A stretch of DNA of 31,740 nt from M3007 sp046299435 (GCA_046299435.1 JBKBIC010000030.1:1-31740), one strand, 5' to 3'; shown: positions 1 through 8,047, counted from the stretch's first letter. Notes: a model not told the origin generated them from the sequence alone. Numbers and translations: made by a program.

Positions 1-1578
1 GTCTCGTGGTATTTTTTTAAACCGCACGTTTCGTGCCTGCATCAAAGCATCCGGCACCGTGCAGTAGTCGGCGTAAACCACCGTAGCCTCGCCCGTTTTC
101 GCGGCCAAAACTTCCGCGAACAGCCCCAAATCCAGCGCGACTGCCCGCTCCCGTTCGTAGCAAAACCACCACGCCGTCCCCTCGTGGCTGCCCAAAAAGT
201 AGCGGTGGATTGGCGACTGACCACCGACCACTGACAACTCACCACTACTTTGCCCCGTCTCCGCGTGCCAGACGTATTTTCGGATTTCGGCCGCGCCGAC
301 GGCTTCGTTCAGCAGGCCGTTTTCGAGGAAAAGCGGCGCGCCGAGCGTGCAAAAATCGAAGCCGCCGCCCGTGCCCGCCCTGCCCGCGTAGCCTGCCATG
401 ACCCGCCGGACGCGCTCGGCGGTCAGCGTCTCGGCGTAGTCCTCCATTTCTATCAAAATGAACTTGCGGCTGCCGCCGTCCTGCTGGTTCAGGTTCAGCA
501 CGGCGTGGGCGGTGGTGCCGCTGCCGGCGAAACTGTCGAGGATAAGGGAGTCGGGGGCGGTGGCGATTTGGAGGATGCGCTCGATGAGGCTGGCGGGTTT
601 GGGTGTGATGAAAACATCTTCTGATTTTTCAAAACTCATCATTTCCACCAGATCCTTTTTGCCGTCCTGCGTGTGGCCGACATCTTGGTACGTCCATAAA
701 GTTTGGGGGACGCGGCCTTGCTTGACCTCGGTCAAAAACCTTTTCAGCGACGGAACCGCATTGCCGTCTTTGCCCCAGTAAATGCGGTTGTCGGCATCCA
801 GTTCCCAAAATTTTTCTTCCGAAACACGCCAATATGAACCAGCGGGTGGTGCCGCAATTACCCGCCCGCCCGGGCACTTGATTGAATAGGAGCCTTTGCT
901 GTAAAAATTTCGGGCACTCAAATTGTCTGGCCGCCAAAGCCCACGCGGGTCGTTGTCCCGGTTCTGATAAACCTTGTCTTGTTCTTCCGACCGTGCCAGC
1001 AGGTTGGGCCGCCAGATTGAGGCGTTTTTGGCAAAGACCATGATGAAATCGTGGTCTTCGGAAAAGTGCTGGGCGGAGTTTTTGGGAGCGTACACTTTTT
1101 GCCAAATGACAGTCGCCACAAAATTCCCCGCCCCAAAAATCTCGTCCAAAACCAGCCTCAAATGCGCCTGTTCGTTGTCGTCAATGGAGATAAAAATGGC
1201 ACCGTCGTCGGCGAGCAATTTGTGCAGCAGTCGCAGGCGCGGATACATCATGCAGAGCCATTTGTCGTGTCGGCTGAGGTCTTCGCCTTCTTTTCCGACG
1301 GTTTTGTGGAGCCAGCGGAGGATTTTGGGGTCGTTCACCGCGTCGTTGTAGGCCCAACCTTCGTTGCCGGTGTTGTAGGGCGGGTCAATGTAGATGCACT
1401 TGACGCGGCCCTCGTATTCGGGGAGCAGGGCTTTGAGTGCTTCGAGGTTGTCGCCGTGGATGATTCGGTTTCCGCTGCCCGCGTCGCCGTGCGTGTACTG
1501 TTTTTGCAGCGCGCGGAAGGGCACGTCGAGGTGGTGGTTTTGCACTTTGTCTTTTCCAATCCAATGGAGGGTGGGCAT
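1..1578 (-). CDS. Type III restriction-modification DNA methyltransferase (Mod), partial at left edge
   Basis: This gene encodes an adenine-specific DNA methyltransferase that would modify, and with a Res partner specify, the recognition site of a type III restriction system. The frame is open for 526 codons from the ATG at 1578 down to base 1, so the C-terminus lies outside the window. The N-terminus MPTLHWIGKDKV is typical of Mod proteins. The catalytic motif IV (DPPY, residues 65-68, in IDPPYNTGN) precedes the SAM-binding motif I (FAGSG, about residue 348, in LDSFAGSGTTAHAV), which is the beta-class order. Other recognisable blocks are DDGAIFISIDDNEQ and the C-terminal YFLGSHEGTAWWF. It lies 61 bp downstream of vapC on the same strand. 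The res gene would be expected beyond the left edge. One oddity is that codons around 216-246 read through a short tandem repeat of intergenic type. Family assignment is firm; activity and specificity are unknown. Confidence 0.93.
   Translation of the reverse strand, partial: MPTLHWIGKDKVQNHHLDVPFRALQKQYTHGDAGSGNRIIHGDNLEALKALLPEYEGRVKCIYIDPPYNTGNEGWAYNDAVNDPKILRWLHKTVGKEGEDLSRHDKWLCMMYPRLRLLHKLLADDGAIFISIDDNEQAHLRLVLDEIFGAGNFVATVIWQKVYAPKNSAQHFSEDHDFIMVFAKNASIWRPNLLARSEEQDKVYQNRDNDPRGLWRPDNLSARNFYSKGSYSIKCPGGRVIAAPPAGSYWRVSEEKFWELDADNRIYWGKDGNAVPSLKRFLTEVKQGRVPQTLWTYQDVGHTQDGKKDLVEMMSFEKSEDVFITPKPASLIERILQIATAPDSLILDSFAGSGTTAHAVLNLNQQDGGSRKFILIEMEDYAETLTAERVRRVMAGYAGRAGTGGGFDFCTLGAPLFLENGLLNEAVGAAEIRKYVWHAETGQSSGELSVVGGQSPIHRYFLGSHEGTAWWFCYERERAVALDLGLFAEVLAAKTGEATVVYADYCTVPDALMQARNVRFKKIPRD
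216..246. repeat. Short tandem repeat lying in frame inside the mod gene
   Basis: On the minus strand this stretch reads as variants of GTCAGTGGTC followed by GGTGGTCAGT. This is the same style of degenerate, G/T/A-rich short repeat that fills intergenic gaps elsewhere in the window. It is translated as the peptide GELSVVGGQSP, in a region where Mod proteins are variable in sequence. The repeat resemblance is seen directly; its origin by insertion is an inference. Confidence 0.5.
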
Positions 1579-1639
1579 GGCGGCGAGCGGCGTTTTTGGT
1601 GAAAACTTGGGCGAAGGTGGAAGTTGGGGGATTGGGCAA

Positions 1640-2041
1640 TCAAACCCAATTGTCCAGCGGCAACCCCGGAATCCGTTGAAAGTGGTTTTGATTGTTGGTC
1701 ACGACCGCGAAGGAGTGGTGGAGCGCGGTGGCAGCGATGAGGACATCCGTGTGGCCAATAATTTGATTTTGCCGTCGCAGCGCGGCATAAGTTTCGGCGG
1801 CGAGGTCGGCGATTTCGGTCGTCACGGGCAAAATCTGGCAATCTTGAACGAACGCCTCGAAATCCGTCAACTGGCGGTGGGCATCGCGGAAAAGCAGGCC
1901 GTTTTTGATTTCGTAATAGGTGACTACACTAAGGTTGAGGTACCCGAAATGGTCAAAATATTGCTCCATTCGTAGGGCAACGTTGGGGTTGCCCTTGATG
2001 AAAAAGGAAATCGTGTCGGTGTCGAGCAGGCATTCTTTCAT
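1640..2041 (-). CDS. vapC: PIN-domain ribonuclease toxin, VapC family
   Basis: A 133-residue PIN-domain protein, the usual size for VapC toxins, which are Mg-dependent endoribonucleases that cut tRNA or rRNA when freed from their antitoxin. The acidic active-site pattern is visible: D7 and D9 in LLDTDTISFF, E44 in TYYEIKNGLL, D99 in GHTDVLIAATAL, and N116/N117 in VVTNNQNHF. Its ATG overlaps the stop codon of the preceding gene (ATGA at 2038-2041), the usual translational coupling of antitoxin and toxin. The mod gene follows 61 bp downstream, so the three genes may form one transcript. The PIN fold is secure. Which RNA it cuts cannot be told from sequence. Confidence 0.9.
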   Translation of the reverse strand: MKECLLDTDTISFFIKGNPNVALRMEQYFDHFGYLNLSVVTYYEIKNGLLFRDAHRQLTDFEAFVQDCQILPVTTEIADLAAETYAALRRQNQIIGHTDVLIAATALHHSFAVVTNNQNHFQRIPGLPLDNWV

Positions 2042-2295
2042 AGTGACATCTGGCGGTCAGCGAACATTTCTTGGCGGGTTTGGCGGGTGGTTTCGAGGAA
2101 GGCGTTGAACTCACGGTCGTCCCAGTTTTTCCATGCGCCTGCGACTTTGGCGAGCCGGTTTTTGTACTGTTTGGGTTTGACCCGTGTGTGCTGTTTGGCA
2201 AGGTTGGACAAAAACAAATCTACCTCAACGAGGCTTTCGGCGGGCAATTGGCCGAGTTTGAGCAAAATGGACGGATACAATTCAATTTGAGTCAT
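2038..2295 (-). CDS. Antitoxin partner of the VapC-like toxin (VapB/DUF2281-like)
   Basis: A small protein of 85 residues encoded directly upstream of the PIN toxin, overlapping it by 4 bp. The N-terminal part (MTQIELYPSILLKLGQLPAE...VDLFLSNLAK) resembles the short helical PESLxxEVxDFLxxL region of DUF2281/VapB-type antitoxins. The C-terminal half is rich in basic and aromatic residues (KPKQYKNRL, WKNWDDREFNAFLE) and would be the toxin-wrapping tail. The frame extends further upstream, but the ATG at 2295 is preferred because it begins the recognisable domain and lies 44 nt downstream of a good -7 element (2340-2347). The role is inferred mainly from position and size. Confidence 0.72.
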   Translation of the reverse strand: MTQIELYPSILLKLGQLPAESLVEVDLFLSNLAKQHTRVKPKQYKNRLAKVAGAWKNWDDREFNAFLETTRQTRQEMFADRQMSL

Positions 2296-2339
2296 GATTG
2301 AAAAGAATTGGTTGGCAGGCGAAAGTGATTGGTTGGCGG

Positions 2340-2347
2340 CAAAAGTA
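2340..2347 (-). promoter_or_regulatory. -7 promoter element (TACTTTTG) for the vapBC-mod unit
   Basis: On the minus strand the sequence reads TACTTTTG, matching the Bacteroidota sigma-ABfr -7 consensus TAnnTTTG. It lies 44 nt upstream of the antitoxin ATG. No convincing -33 element could be picked out. The same octamer recurs in front of several other genes in this window, which raises confidence. Confidence 0.6.
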
Positions 2348-2411
2348 CGCCCAGCCTTGCCTGATTCAGTGTCGTCAGAGGAAACAAATTCCTCCGCTGC
2401 ATTCAACTTCC

Positions 2412-2419
2412 TACCTTCG
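2412..2419 (+). promoter_or_regulatory. -7 promoter element (TACCTTCG) for paaZ
   Basis: TACCTTCG lies 57 nt upstream of the paaZ ATG and is a C-variant of TAnnTTTG. The identical octamer, followed by C, stands upstream of the DedA gene (8119-8126). Together with the minus-strand element at 2340-2347 it makes a divergent promoter region. Confidence 0.5.
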
Positions 2420-2476
2420 CCGCACCCTCAAAACGCCCCATGTTTTGCCCATTTCCAAATTAGCACATTCGCAAAA

Positions 2477-4522
2477 ATGCCCACACCACTTTCCAACTAC
2501 GCCCTCGGCCAATGGCTGCCCGGCCTCGGCGACGGCATCCCACAGTTCCATGCCATCACCGGCGAGCTGCTCCACACGGCCAGCAGCGACGGCCTCGACT
2601 ACGCGGCCATGTTCGATTTCGCCCGAAAAACCGGCGGCTCGGCCCTCCGAAAAATGACCTTCCACGAGCGCGGGCGGATGCTGAAAGCACTCGCGTTTTA
2701 CCTCTTGGAGCGCAAGGAAAAATACTACGCCGTCAGTTTCCAGACCGGGGCGACACGGGCCGATTCGTGGGTGGACATCGAGGGCGGCATCGGCAACTTG
2801 TTCGCTTACAGCAGTTTACGCCGAAAATTCCCCGACGAGCCGTACCACGTGGACGGCGAATTTGCGCGGCTCTCGAAGGAAAACACCTTCATTGGCCACC
2901 ACATCATGGTGCCCAAGCGCGGCGTGGCCGTGCACATCAACGCCTTCAATTTCCCGATTTGGGGGATGCTCGAAAAAATCGCCGTCAACCTCCTCGCGGG
3001 CGTGCCGGCCATCGTGAAAGCCAGCGAGCAGACGAGTTTTTTGACCGAAATCATGGTGCGCGACATCGTGGCTTCAGAAATCCTGCCGCCCGGCGCGCTG
3101 CAGCTCGTCGTCGGCACAGGGCACGGCATCCTCGACCCCGTTTCGTCGCAGGACGTGGTGACGTTCACGGGCAGCGCGGCCACCGGGCGCAAACTGCGGG
3201 CGCACCCAGCCCTCGTGAAAAATTCAGTGCCGTTCAACATGGAGGCTGACAGCCTGAATGCCGCCATTTTGGGCGAAGATGCCGTGCCCGGAACGCCAGA
3301 GTTTGACCTTTTCATCAAAGAAGTGCGCCGCGAAATCGTGACCAAAGCAGGCCAAAAATGCACTGCCGTCCGCCGCATCATCGTGCCCGAAAACCTGCTC
3401 GAAGACGTGCAAAAAGCCCTCACAAAAGCCCTTGCGCAGACGACCGTCGGCGACCCGCAAGCCGAAGGCGTTCGCATGGGCGCATTGATTAACCGCCACC
3501 AACTGGCTCGCGTCCGCGAAAAACTGCTCGAACTTTCTGCAAAAACGCCCATCGTTTTCGGAGATTTGGAAGGCTTCGAGACGGTGGGCGCGGACAAAAA
3601 CCGGGGCGCATTCCTGCCGCCCATTTTGCTGCTGAACGACCGCCCGTTGGTCAAAAAAGCCACGCACGAGACCGAATGTTTCGGCCCGGTCAGCACCCTC
3701 ATGCCATACAAATCGCTCGAAAAAGCCATCGAAATCGCCAATTTGGGCAAGGGTTCGCTGGTTTCGACCATTTGCACTTTCGATAGAAAAATCGCCCGCG
3801 AGTACGTCATGGAGGCTGCCGCGTTTCACGGCCGCATCCTCATGCTCAACCGCGAAAGCGCGAAAGAAAGCACCGGGCACGGCTCGCCGATGCCACTCCT
3901 GACGCACGGCGGCCCCGGCCGGGCAGGCGGCGGCGAGGAAATGGGCGGCGTGCGCGGCGTGATGCACTACCTCCAACGCACGGCCATTCAGGGCCACCCG
4001 ACCGACATCACGGCGGTCACGAACCAGTACCAACAAGGCGCGTTGCAGACTGAAACGCCCGTGCATCCGTTCAAAAAACACTTCGAGGATTTGTTCGTCG
4101 GCGAGACTTTGGTCACGGCCAAGCACACGGTCAGCGAGACGGACATCCACAATTTTGCCAACGTGAGCGGCGACAATTTTTACGCGCACATGGACGCGAC
4201 GGCACTCGACGGCACGCCGTTCACGGGCCGCGTGGCACATGGCTATTTCGTGCTTTCGAAGGCTGCTGGGCTGTTTGTGGACGCGAAAAAAGGCCCCGTG
4301 CTGCTCAATTATGGCTTGGACGAATGCCGCTTCACGAAACCCGTTTATCCGGGCATGACCATCGGCGTGCGGCTGACGGTCAAAGAAAAAATCGCGCAGG
4401 AAAAACGCACGGAAGACGACATCCCGAAAGGCATCGTCAAATGGCTCGTGGATGTGTACGACGAAACGGGCGAGACGGTGGCGATTGCCACGATTTTGAC
4501 GATGGTGCGGCGGCGGGATTGA
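2477..4522 (+). CDS. paaZ: PaaZ: oxepin-CoA hydrolase / 3-oxo-5,6-dehydrosuberyl-CoA semialdehyde dehydrogenase
   Basis: This bifunctional enzyme of aerobic phenylacetate degradation opens the oxepin-CoA ring and oxidises the resulting aldehyde with NADP. The product is 681 residues, the normal family length. Residues 1 to about 520 form an aldehyde dehydrogenase domain with the nucleophile C295 (in TKAGQKCTAVRR) and general base E256 (in FNMEADSLNAA); both positions agree with the catalytic residues of the E. coli enzyme. The C-terminal MaoC-like (R)-hydratase domain carries the D/H pair at about D566 and H571 (SGDNFYAHMDA). The frame extends upstream to 2294, but the extension is low-complexity and the ATG at 2477 starts the conserved domain. 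No other paa genes are visible in the window, so paaZ is either separated from the rest of the pathway or serves a related CoA-thioester route. Confidence 0.95.
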   Translation: MPTPLSNYALGQWLPGLGDGIPQFHAITGELLHTASSDGLDYAAMFDFARKTGGSALRKMTFHERGRMLKALAFYLLERKEKYYAVSFQTGATRADSWVDIEGGIGNLFAYSSLRRKFPDEPYHVDGEFARLSKENTFIGHHIMVPKRGVAVHINAFNFPIWGMLEKIAVNLLAGVPAIVKASEQTSFLTEIMVRDIVASEILPPGALQLVVGTGHGILDPVSSQDVVTFTGSAATGRKLRAHPALVKNSVPFNMEADSLNAAILGEDAVPGTPEFDLFIKEVRREIVTKAGQKCTAVRRIIVPENLLEDVQKALTKALAQTTVGDPQAEGVRMGALINRHQLARVREKLLELSAKTPIVFGDLEGFETVGADKNRGAFLPPILLLNDRPLVKKATHETECFGPVSTLMPYKSLEKAIEIANLGKGSLVSTICTFDRKIAREYVMEAAAFHGRILMLNRESAKESTGHGSPMPLLTHGGPGRAGGGEEMGGVRGVMHYLQRTAIQGHPTDITAVTNQYQQGALQTETPVHPFKKHFEDLFVGETLVTAKHTVSETDIHNFANVSGDNFYAHMDATALDGTPFTGRVAHGYFVLSKAAGLFVDAKKGPVLLNYGLDECRFTKPVYPGMTIGVRLTVKEKIAQEKRTEDDIPKGIVKWLVDVYDETGETVAIATILTMVRRRD

Positions 4523-4553
4523 TTGAAAAGTTTTTTTGCAAAAAAGTACGCGC

Positions 4554-4883
4554 ATGACCACACTCGAAAAAGCGGAGGCCCTGCTTCCAGAAATGAGTTT
4601 GCACGAGAAAGCCCAGTTGCTGCAATGGGTCGCCAGCGAATTGAGCGGCATCTATCCCGGCATCGAAAAATCGCCCGACGTGTGCGGTGGCGACGCTTGT
4701 ATCACGCGGACGCGCATCCCGGTTTGGTCGCTTGTCAACTCCAAAAAATTGGGATTAACGGATGCCCAGTTGTTGGATGCTTACCCAACGCTCACGCCCG
4801 ACGACTTGCGGAACGCATGGAACTATTATCGCGGCAATCGGGCGGCCATCGAGGCTCAAATTTTTGAAAACGAAACCTTCTGA
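4554..4883 (+). CDS. DUF433-domain protein, probable antitoxin
   Basis: A 109-residue protein starting MTTLEKAEALLPEM. The central block, CGGDACITRTRIPVWSLVN followed by GLTDAQLLDAYPTLTPDDLRNAWNYY, is the DUF433 signature (G.pcirGTRIpV...G.s..eil..yP.lt.edv..al.yy), a winged-helix/Fis-like DNA-binding fold found in VapB45-type antitoxins. The ATG at 4554 is preferred to an in-frame one at 4536 because it starts the domain. It begins 31 bp after paaZ and ends 2 bp before the DUF5615 gene, the standard arrangement of DUF433/DUF5615 toxin-antitoxin pairs. Confidence 0.85.
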   Translation: MTTLEKAEALLPEMSLHEKAQLLQWVASELSGIYPGIEKSPDVCGGDACITRTRIPVWSLVNSKKLGLTDAQLLDAYPTLTPDDLRNAWNYYRGNRAAIEAQIFENETF

Positions 4884-4885
4884 AC

Positions 4886-5227
4886 ATGGCGCGGCTTTAC
4901 GCTAACGAAAATTTTTACCGACAGGTCGTCGTGCGGCTCCGCGAACTTGGGCACGATGTTTTGACCAGCCTCGAAGCAGGCCGAGCCAATCAAAAAATAC
5001 CAGATGAAGCCGTGCTCGAATTTGCAATCGCTGAAAAAAGATGTGTGTTAACACTGAATCGGCGGCATTTTGGTCGGCTCCATCTTTTAAATCCTGTCCA
5101 CTGCGGAATCATCTTGTGTACCGAGGACTCTGACTTTGAAGGGTTGGCCCAGCGGGTTCATGCCTCAATCGAATCAATGGCCGGCAACTTGGACAACCAA
5201 CTACTCAAAATTTATCGCCCCAACTGA
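4886..5227 (+). CDS. DUF5615 PIN-like protein, probable toxin
   Basis: A 113-residue protein with the DUF5615 (PIN-like, Mut7-C-related) pattern: an N-terminal ANENFYRQVVVRLRELGHDV, then IPDEAVLEFAIAEKRCVLTLNRRHFGRLH, then GIILCTEDSDFEGLAQRV. These proteins usually pair with DUF433 antitoxins, and one is encoded 2 bp upstream. The first strand reads ANENF where the acidic ADENF form is common in the family, so one putative metal ligand is Asn here; E and D residues elsewhere are retained. The ribonuclease-toxin role is inferred from family and context, not from a tested activity. Confidence 0.85.
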   Translation: MARLYANENFYRQVVVRLRELGHDVLTSLEAGRANQKIPDEAVLEFAIAEKRCVLTLNRRHFGRLHLLNPVHCGIILCTEDSDFEGLAQRVHASIESMAGNLDNQLLKIYRPN

Positions 5228-5289
5228 ATAACGCATACAACGGATTGGCAGGCAAGACAATCCATTTTTGCACAAAAACAACCAAAAAC

Positions 5290-5925
5290 ATGGCTACCAC
5301 AACCGCACAAACTGAGCAAAAAACGACACCCCCCGCACGTCCAGCTCGCCGCACACCCAGCACCCAACCGGCTGCCGCTGGTGTCGCACGCCCTGCTCGC
5401 CGCATTTCTTTGGAGCAATTTCTCCTCAAATACTCCGACCGCGAGGACGGCTACAAATACGAGTGGAACAACGGCCGCATCGAAAAGTCAAAAGCCATGA
5501 ACCAACAACAATCCAAGTTCTTCTACATCTTGCTTAGTTTTTTTTTGAAAACCGAAGCTGCCCGCAAAGGAGGGCTGCTGATTGCCGAAACTGACATGCA
5601 AACCACGCGAGAGCAGTATCGTCGGCCCGACATCGCTTTTTACAACGCAGAGCAACTTTCCTCAATGTGGAGCGGCCAAAACCAAATTGCCCCCTGGGTC
5701 GTGGAAATCATCTCGCCGACCGACAACGCCGACAAAATCAACCAAAAATTGGAGGAATATTTCCGGGCAGGTGTGCAAGTAGTGTGGCACATTTTCCCGG
5801 CCTCCCAAAAAGTGGACGTGTTCACCTCGCCCGATGACGTGAAAATCTGCCGGGGCAAAGTCGTTTGCAGTGCCGCGCCCGCCGTGCCGGATTTGGAAAT
5901 CACCGCTGAAACCTTGTTTGCCTGA
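5290..5925 (+). CDS. Uma2-family (DUF820) nuclease-like protein
   Basis: A 211-residue protein of the Uma2/DUF820 group, which has a PD-(D/E)XK restriction-endonuclease-like fold and is abundant in cyanobacteria and Bacteroidota; its biological role is unsettled. Residues 1 to about 40 are a low-complexity Thr/Pro/Ala/Arg-rich leader. The domain begins at RRISLEQFLLKYSDREDGYKYEWNNG in three pieces of the family pattern: YEWNNGRIEKS, the YRRPDIAFY strand, and the VVEIISPTD strand followed by KLEEYFRAGVQVVWHI. The ATG at 5290 is chosen over 5245 because the shorter form already contains the whole domain. It follows the DUF5615 gene by 62 bp on the same strand. Confidence 0.85.
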   Translation: MATTTAQTEQKTTPPARPARRTPSTQPAAAGVARPARRISLEQFLLKYSDREDGYKYEWNNGRIEKSKAMNQQQSKFFYILLSFFLKTEAARKGGLLIAETDMQTTREQYRRPDIAFYNAEQLSSMWSGQNQIAPWVVEIISPTDNADKINQKLEEYFRAGVQVVWHIFPASQKVDVFTSPDDVKICRGKVVCSAAPAVPDLEITAETLFA

Positions 5926-5973
5926 ACCTTTTGCGCCCAGTCGCCTTTTGCCGTTTTTCAAAACGATGCACCG

Positions 5974-7307
5974 ATGACCGTTTTTTGGTTCCGCCGCGAC
6001 CTGCGCCTTGCCGACAATGCCGGGCTTTACCATGCCCTCCGAAGCGGACAGCCAGTGCTGCCGCTTTTTATTTTCGATAGCGATATTCTGGACGATTTGC
6101 CCGACCGAAAGGATGCCCGCGTGGAGTTCATCCACTTGGCAATCAACGACTTGCGTGAAAAATTGGCCGCCCTCGGCAGCACAATCGTGGTGCGGCATGG
6201 CAAGCCTTTGGAGGTTTGGAAAAACCTGCTCGACGAGTACCCAATCACTGCTGTCTTCACCAACCGCGACTACGAACCCTACGCCAACCGCCGCGACGAG
6301 GCCGTCCGCCAGCTGCTGGCCGAGCACGGCGCGAGTTTCCAGACCTTCAAAGACCATGTGATTTTCGAGCAGGGCGAGGTGCTCAAAGACGACGGCAAAC
6401 CCTACACCGTGTTCACGCCGTACAGCCGGAAATGGCTGGCAAAACTCGACACGCGCACGGCCATAATGCCTGCGGAGGGTGGGGGCGAGGAGCGGGTCTC
6501 GTTTTACCTGACATCATATCCGACGGAAAAATATTTCCACAATTTCCTGAAAACCAACCCGTTGCCCATGCCCACGCTCGCCGACTTGGGCTTCGAGCCA
6601 GCCGGGATTTCCCGCCGCCGTCCGTCGCGCGGGGCTTGGTGCGGACGTATGACAAAACCCGCGATTTCCCGGCCATTGCGGGCACTTCAAAATTGGGCGT
6701 GCATTTTCGGTTCGGCACCATCAGCATCCGCGAAAAAGCCCGCCACGCCCGCCCATTGAATGCCACCTACCTGAACGAACTCATCTGGCGGGACTTTTAC
6801 AGCCAGATTTTGGCGCATTTCCCGCGTGTGGTCGGCCATGCCTTTCGGCCTGAATATGAGCGCGTTGCGTGGCGCAACGCCCCCGACGATTTCCAGAAAT
6901 GGTGCGCCGGCAAGACGGGCTATCCGCTCGTGGATGCGGGTATGCGCGAACTGAACGCCACCGGCTACATGCACAACCGCGTCCGCATGGTGGTGGCGAG
7001 TTTCCTGACCAAGCACCTGCTGCTCGATTGGCGGCTCGGCGAGGCTTATTTCGCCCAAAAACTGCTCGATTTCGACCTCGCCAGCAACAGCGGCGGCTGG
7101 CAGTGGGCGGCGGGCTGCGGCACCGATGCCGCGCCGTATTTCCGCGTGTTCAACCCGACGGAGCAGGCCAAAAAGTTCGACCCCGACTACAAATACATCC
7201 GGCACTGGGTGCCGGAGTTCGGCACACCGCTGTACCCCAAACCAATGGTTGACCATGCTTTTGCACGGGCACGGTGCTTGGAGGCATTCAAAGTGGCATT
7301 GAAGTGA
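5974..7307 (+). pseudogene. Deoxyribodipyrimidine photolyase (class I, cryptochrome/photolyase family), frameshifted
   Basis: Photolyases use FAD and blue light to split UV-induced pyrimidine dimers. The first part (MTVFWFRRDLRLADNAGLYHAL...) is the antenna-binding Rossmann domain and runs in frame from 5974 to about 6609. From there the homologous sequence continues one frame over (FPPPSVARGLVRTYDKTRDFP) to the stop at 7307. A single missing base in the stretch GGGATTTCCC (6604-6613) explains this; adding one T restores about 444 residues, the normal length. The FAD domain is well preserved: LIWRDFYSQIL, GYPLVDAGMRELNATGYMHN, and FDLASNSGGWQWAAGCGTDA before APYFRVFNP. Because every conserved block is intact, a recent mutation or a sequencing error in a homopolymer is as likely as true inactivation. 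The exact photolyase subclass (CPD or 6-4) was not resolved. Confidence 0.88.
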
Positions 7308-7322
7308 GCGGCGGGTAGTGGC

Positions 7323-7361
7323 ACAAAAAAAGCCCGGCTGTGGAGGCAGGGCTTTTTTTGT
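7323..7361. terminator. Bidirectional rho-independent-type terminator after the photolyase gene
   Basis: An A-rich run plus AGCCC (7323-7335) pairs with GGGCT plus a T run (7349-7361) around a 13-base loop. It sits 16 bp after the photolyase stop and 39 bp before the stop of the convergent lipoprotein gene, so it can serve both. Confidence 0.85.
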
Positions 7362-7399
7362 GGGCACGAGGGCTGGGGTAAGTTAAGATTAAGGGGGTG

Positions 7400-7951
7400 T
7401 CAGTTTGGTAAATTGACTTTCGGGTATGTGTATTTCATTATGTCTATTCCACCTCCCGCAAGCAGAAATACATTCCCAAAATCATATTCTCCGGTTTTTA
7501 CAATCAAGTCTCCTTCGTCATTAATCCCCAACATAATCCTTCTTTCCCTATAAATGAAAATTATACCCGGTATGCCTATTGCTTTGAGTTTCCGTTTGAC
7601 TAAAAAGAAGGCATTGTGTATTTCCCCTTTCAATATTCTTGTTGAGATAAAGTTGTTTTCATCAGTACAGGAGACTTTTATTTTAGAGTTGGATATGCTG
7701 TGTATTTCGATGCTCCCTAAATAGTTTCGTTTTTCATTGTAGCCGTATTTTTTAAAAGGCGTAAACAATAGTTTTTTTAAGTCTTCGCCTTCGTCTTCAT
7801 GTGATGTTTCTTTGGGTCTGTTCTCAAAAAAGCCATTAATCGAATTGTTGTTATTCAAAGATATCGGCTTCGGTGAATTCATATCCTTCATCGAAACGCA
7901 TGATTGGAAGCAAAGCCCAATAAGTACTGTCGCTGTGTTTTTTACCTGCAT
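7400..7951 (-). CDS. AT-rich hypothetical lipoprotein
   Basis: A 183-residue protein with no family I recognise. The N-terminus MQVKNTATVLIGLCFQSCVSMKD looks like a short lipoprotein signal peptide with a possible lipobox FQSC (C18), which is imperfect. The rest is Asn/Lys/Ile-rich with alternating hydrophobic strands (IPGIIFIYRERRIMLGI, GNVFLLAGGGIDIMKYTYP) and could be a beta-rich outer-surface domain. Base composition and codon use are visibly far more AT-rich than every neighbour, which suggests acquisition from another genome. A TACTTTTG -7 element lies 82 nt upstream, with a 23-base poly-C tract (poly-G on its coding strand) directly beyond it. The coding assignment is good; the function is unknown. 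Confidence 0.75.
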   Translation of the reverse strand: MQVKNTATVLIGLCFQSCVSMKDMNSPKPISLNNNNSINGFFENRPKETSHEDEGEDLKKLLFTPFKKYGYNEKRNYLGSIEIHSISNSKIKVSCTDENNFISTRILKGEIHNAFFLVKRKLKAIGIPGIIFIYRERRIMLGINDEGDLIVKTGEYDFGNVFLLAGGGIDIMKYTYPKVNLPN

Positions 7952-8033
7952 TTGTTATTTCGAGATTAATTGGCGTTTGCAAAACGCGGAGAGCACATCC
8001 ATACATCTGTCCAAGTAGATTTTGCAGCGACAG

Positions 8034-8041
8034 CAAAAGTA
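8034..8041 (-). promoter_or_regulatory. -7 promoter element (TACTTTTG) for the AT-rich lipoprotein
   Basis: On the minus strand the sequence reads TACTTTTG, a good match to the TAnnTTTG consensus, 82 nt upstream of the ATG at 7951. Six bases further upstream begins a run of 23 G (minus-strand sense), placed where the spacer to the -33 element should be. Confidence 0.6.
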
Positions 8042-8047
8042 AAATCT

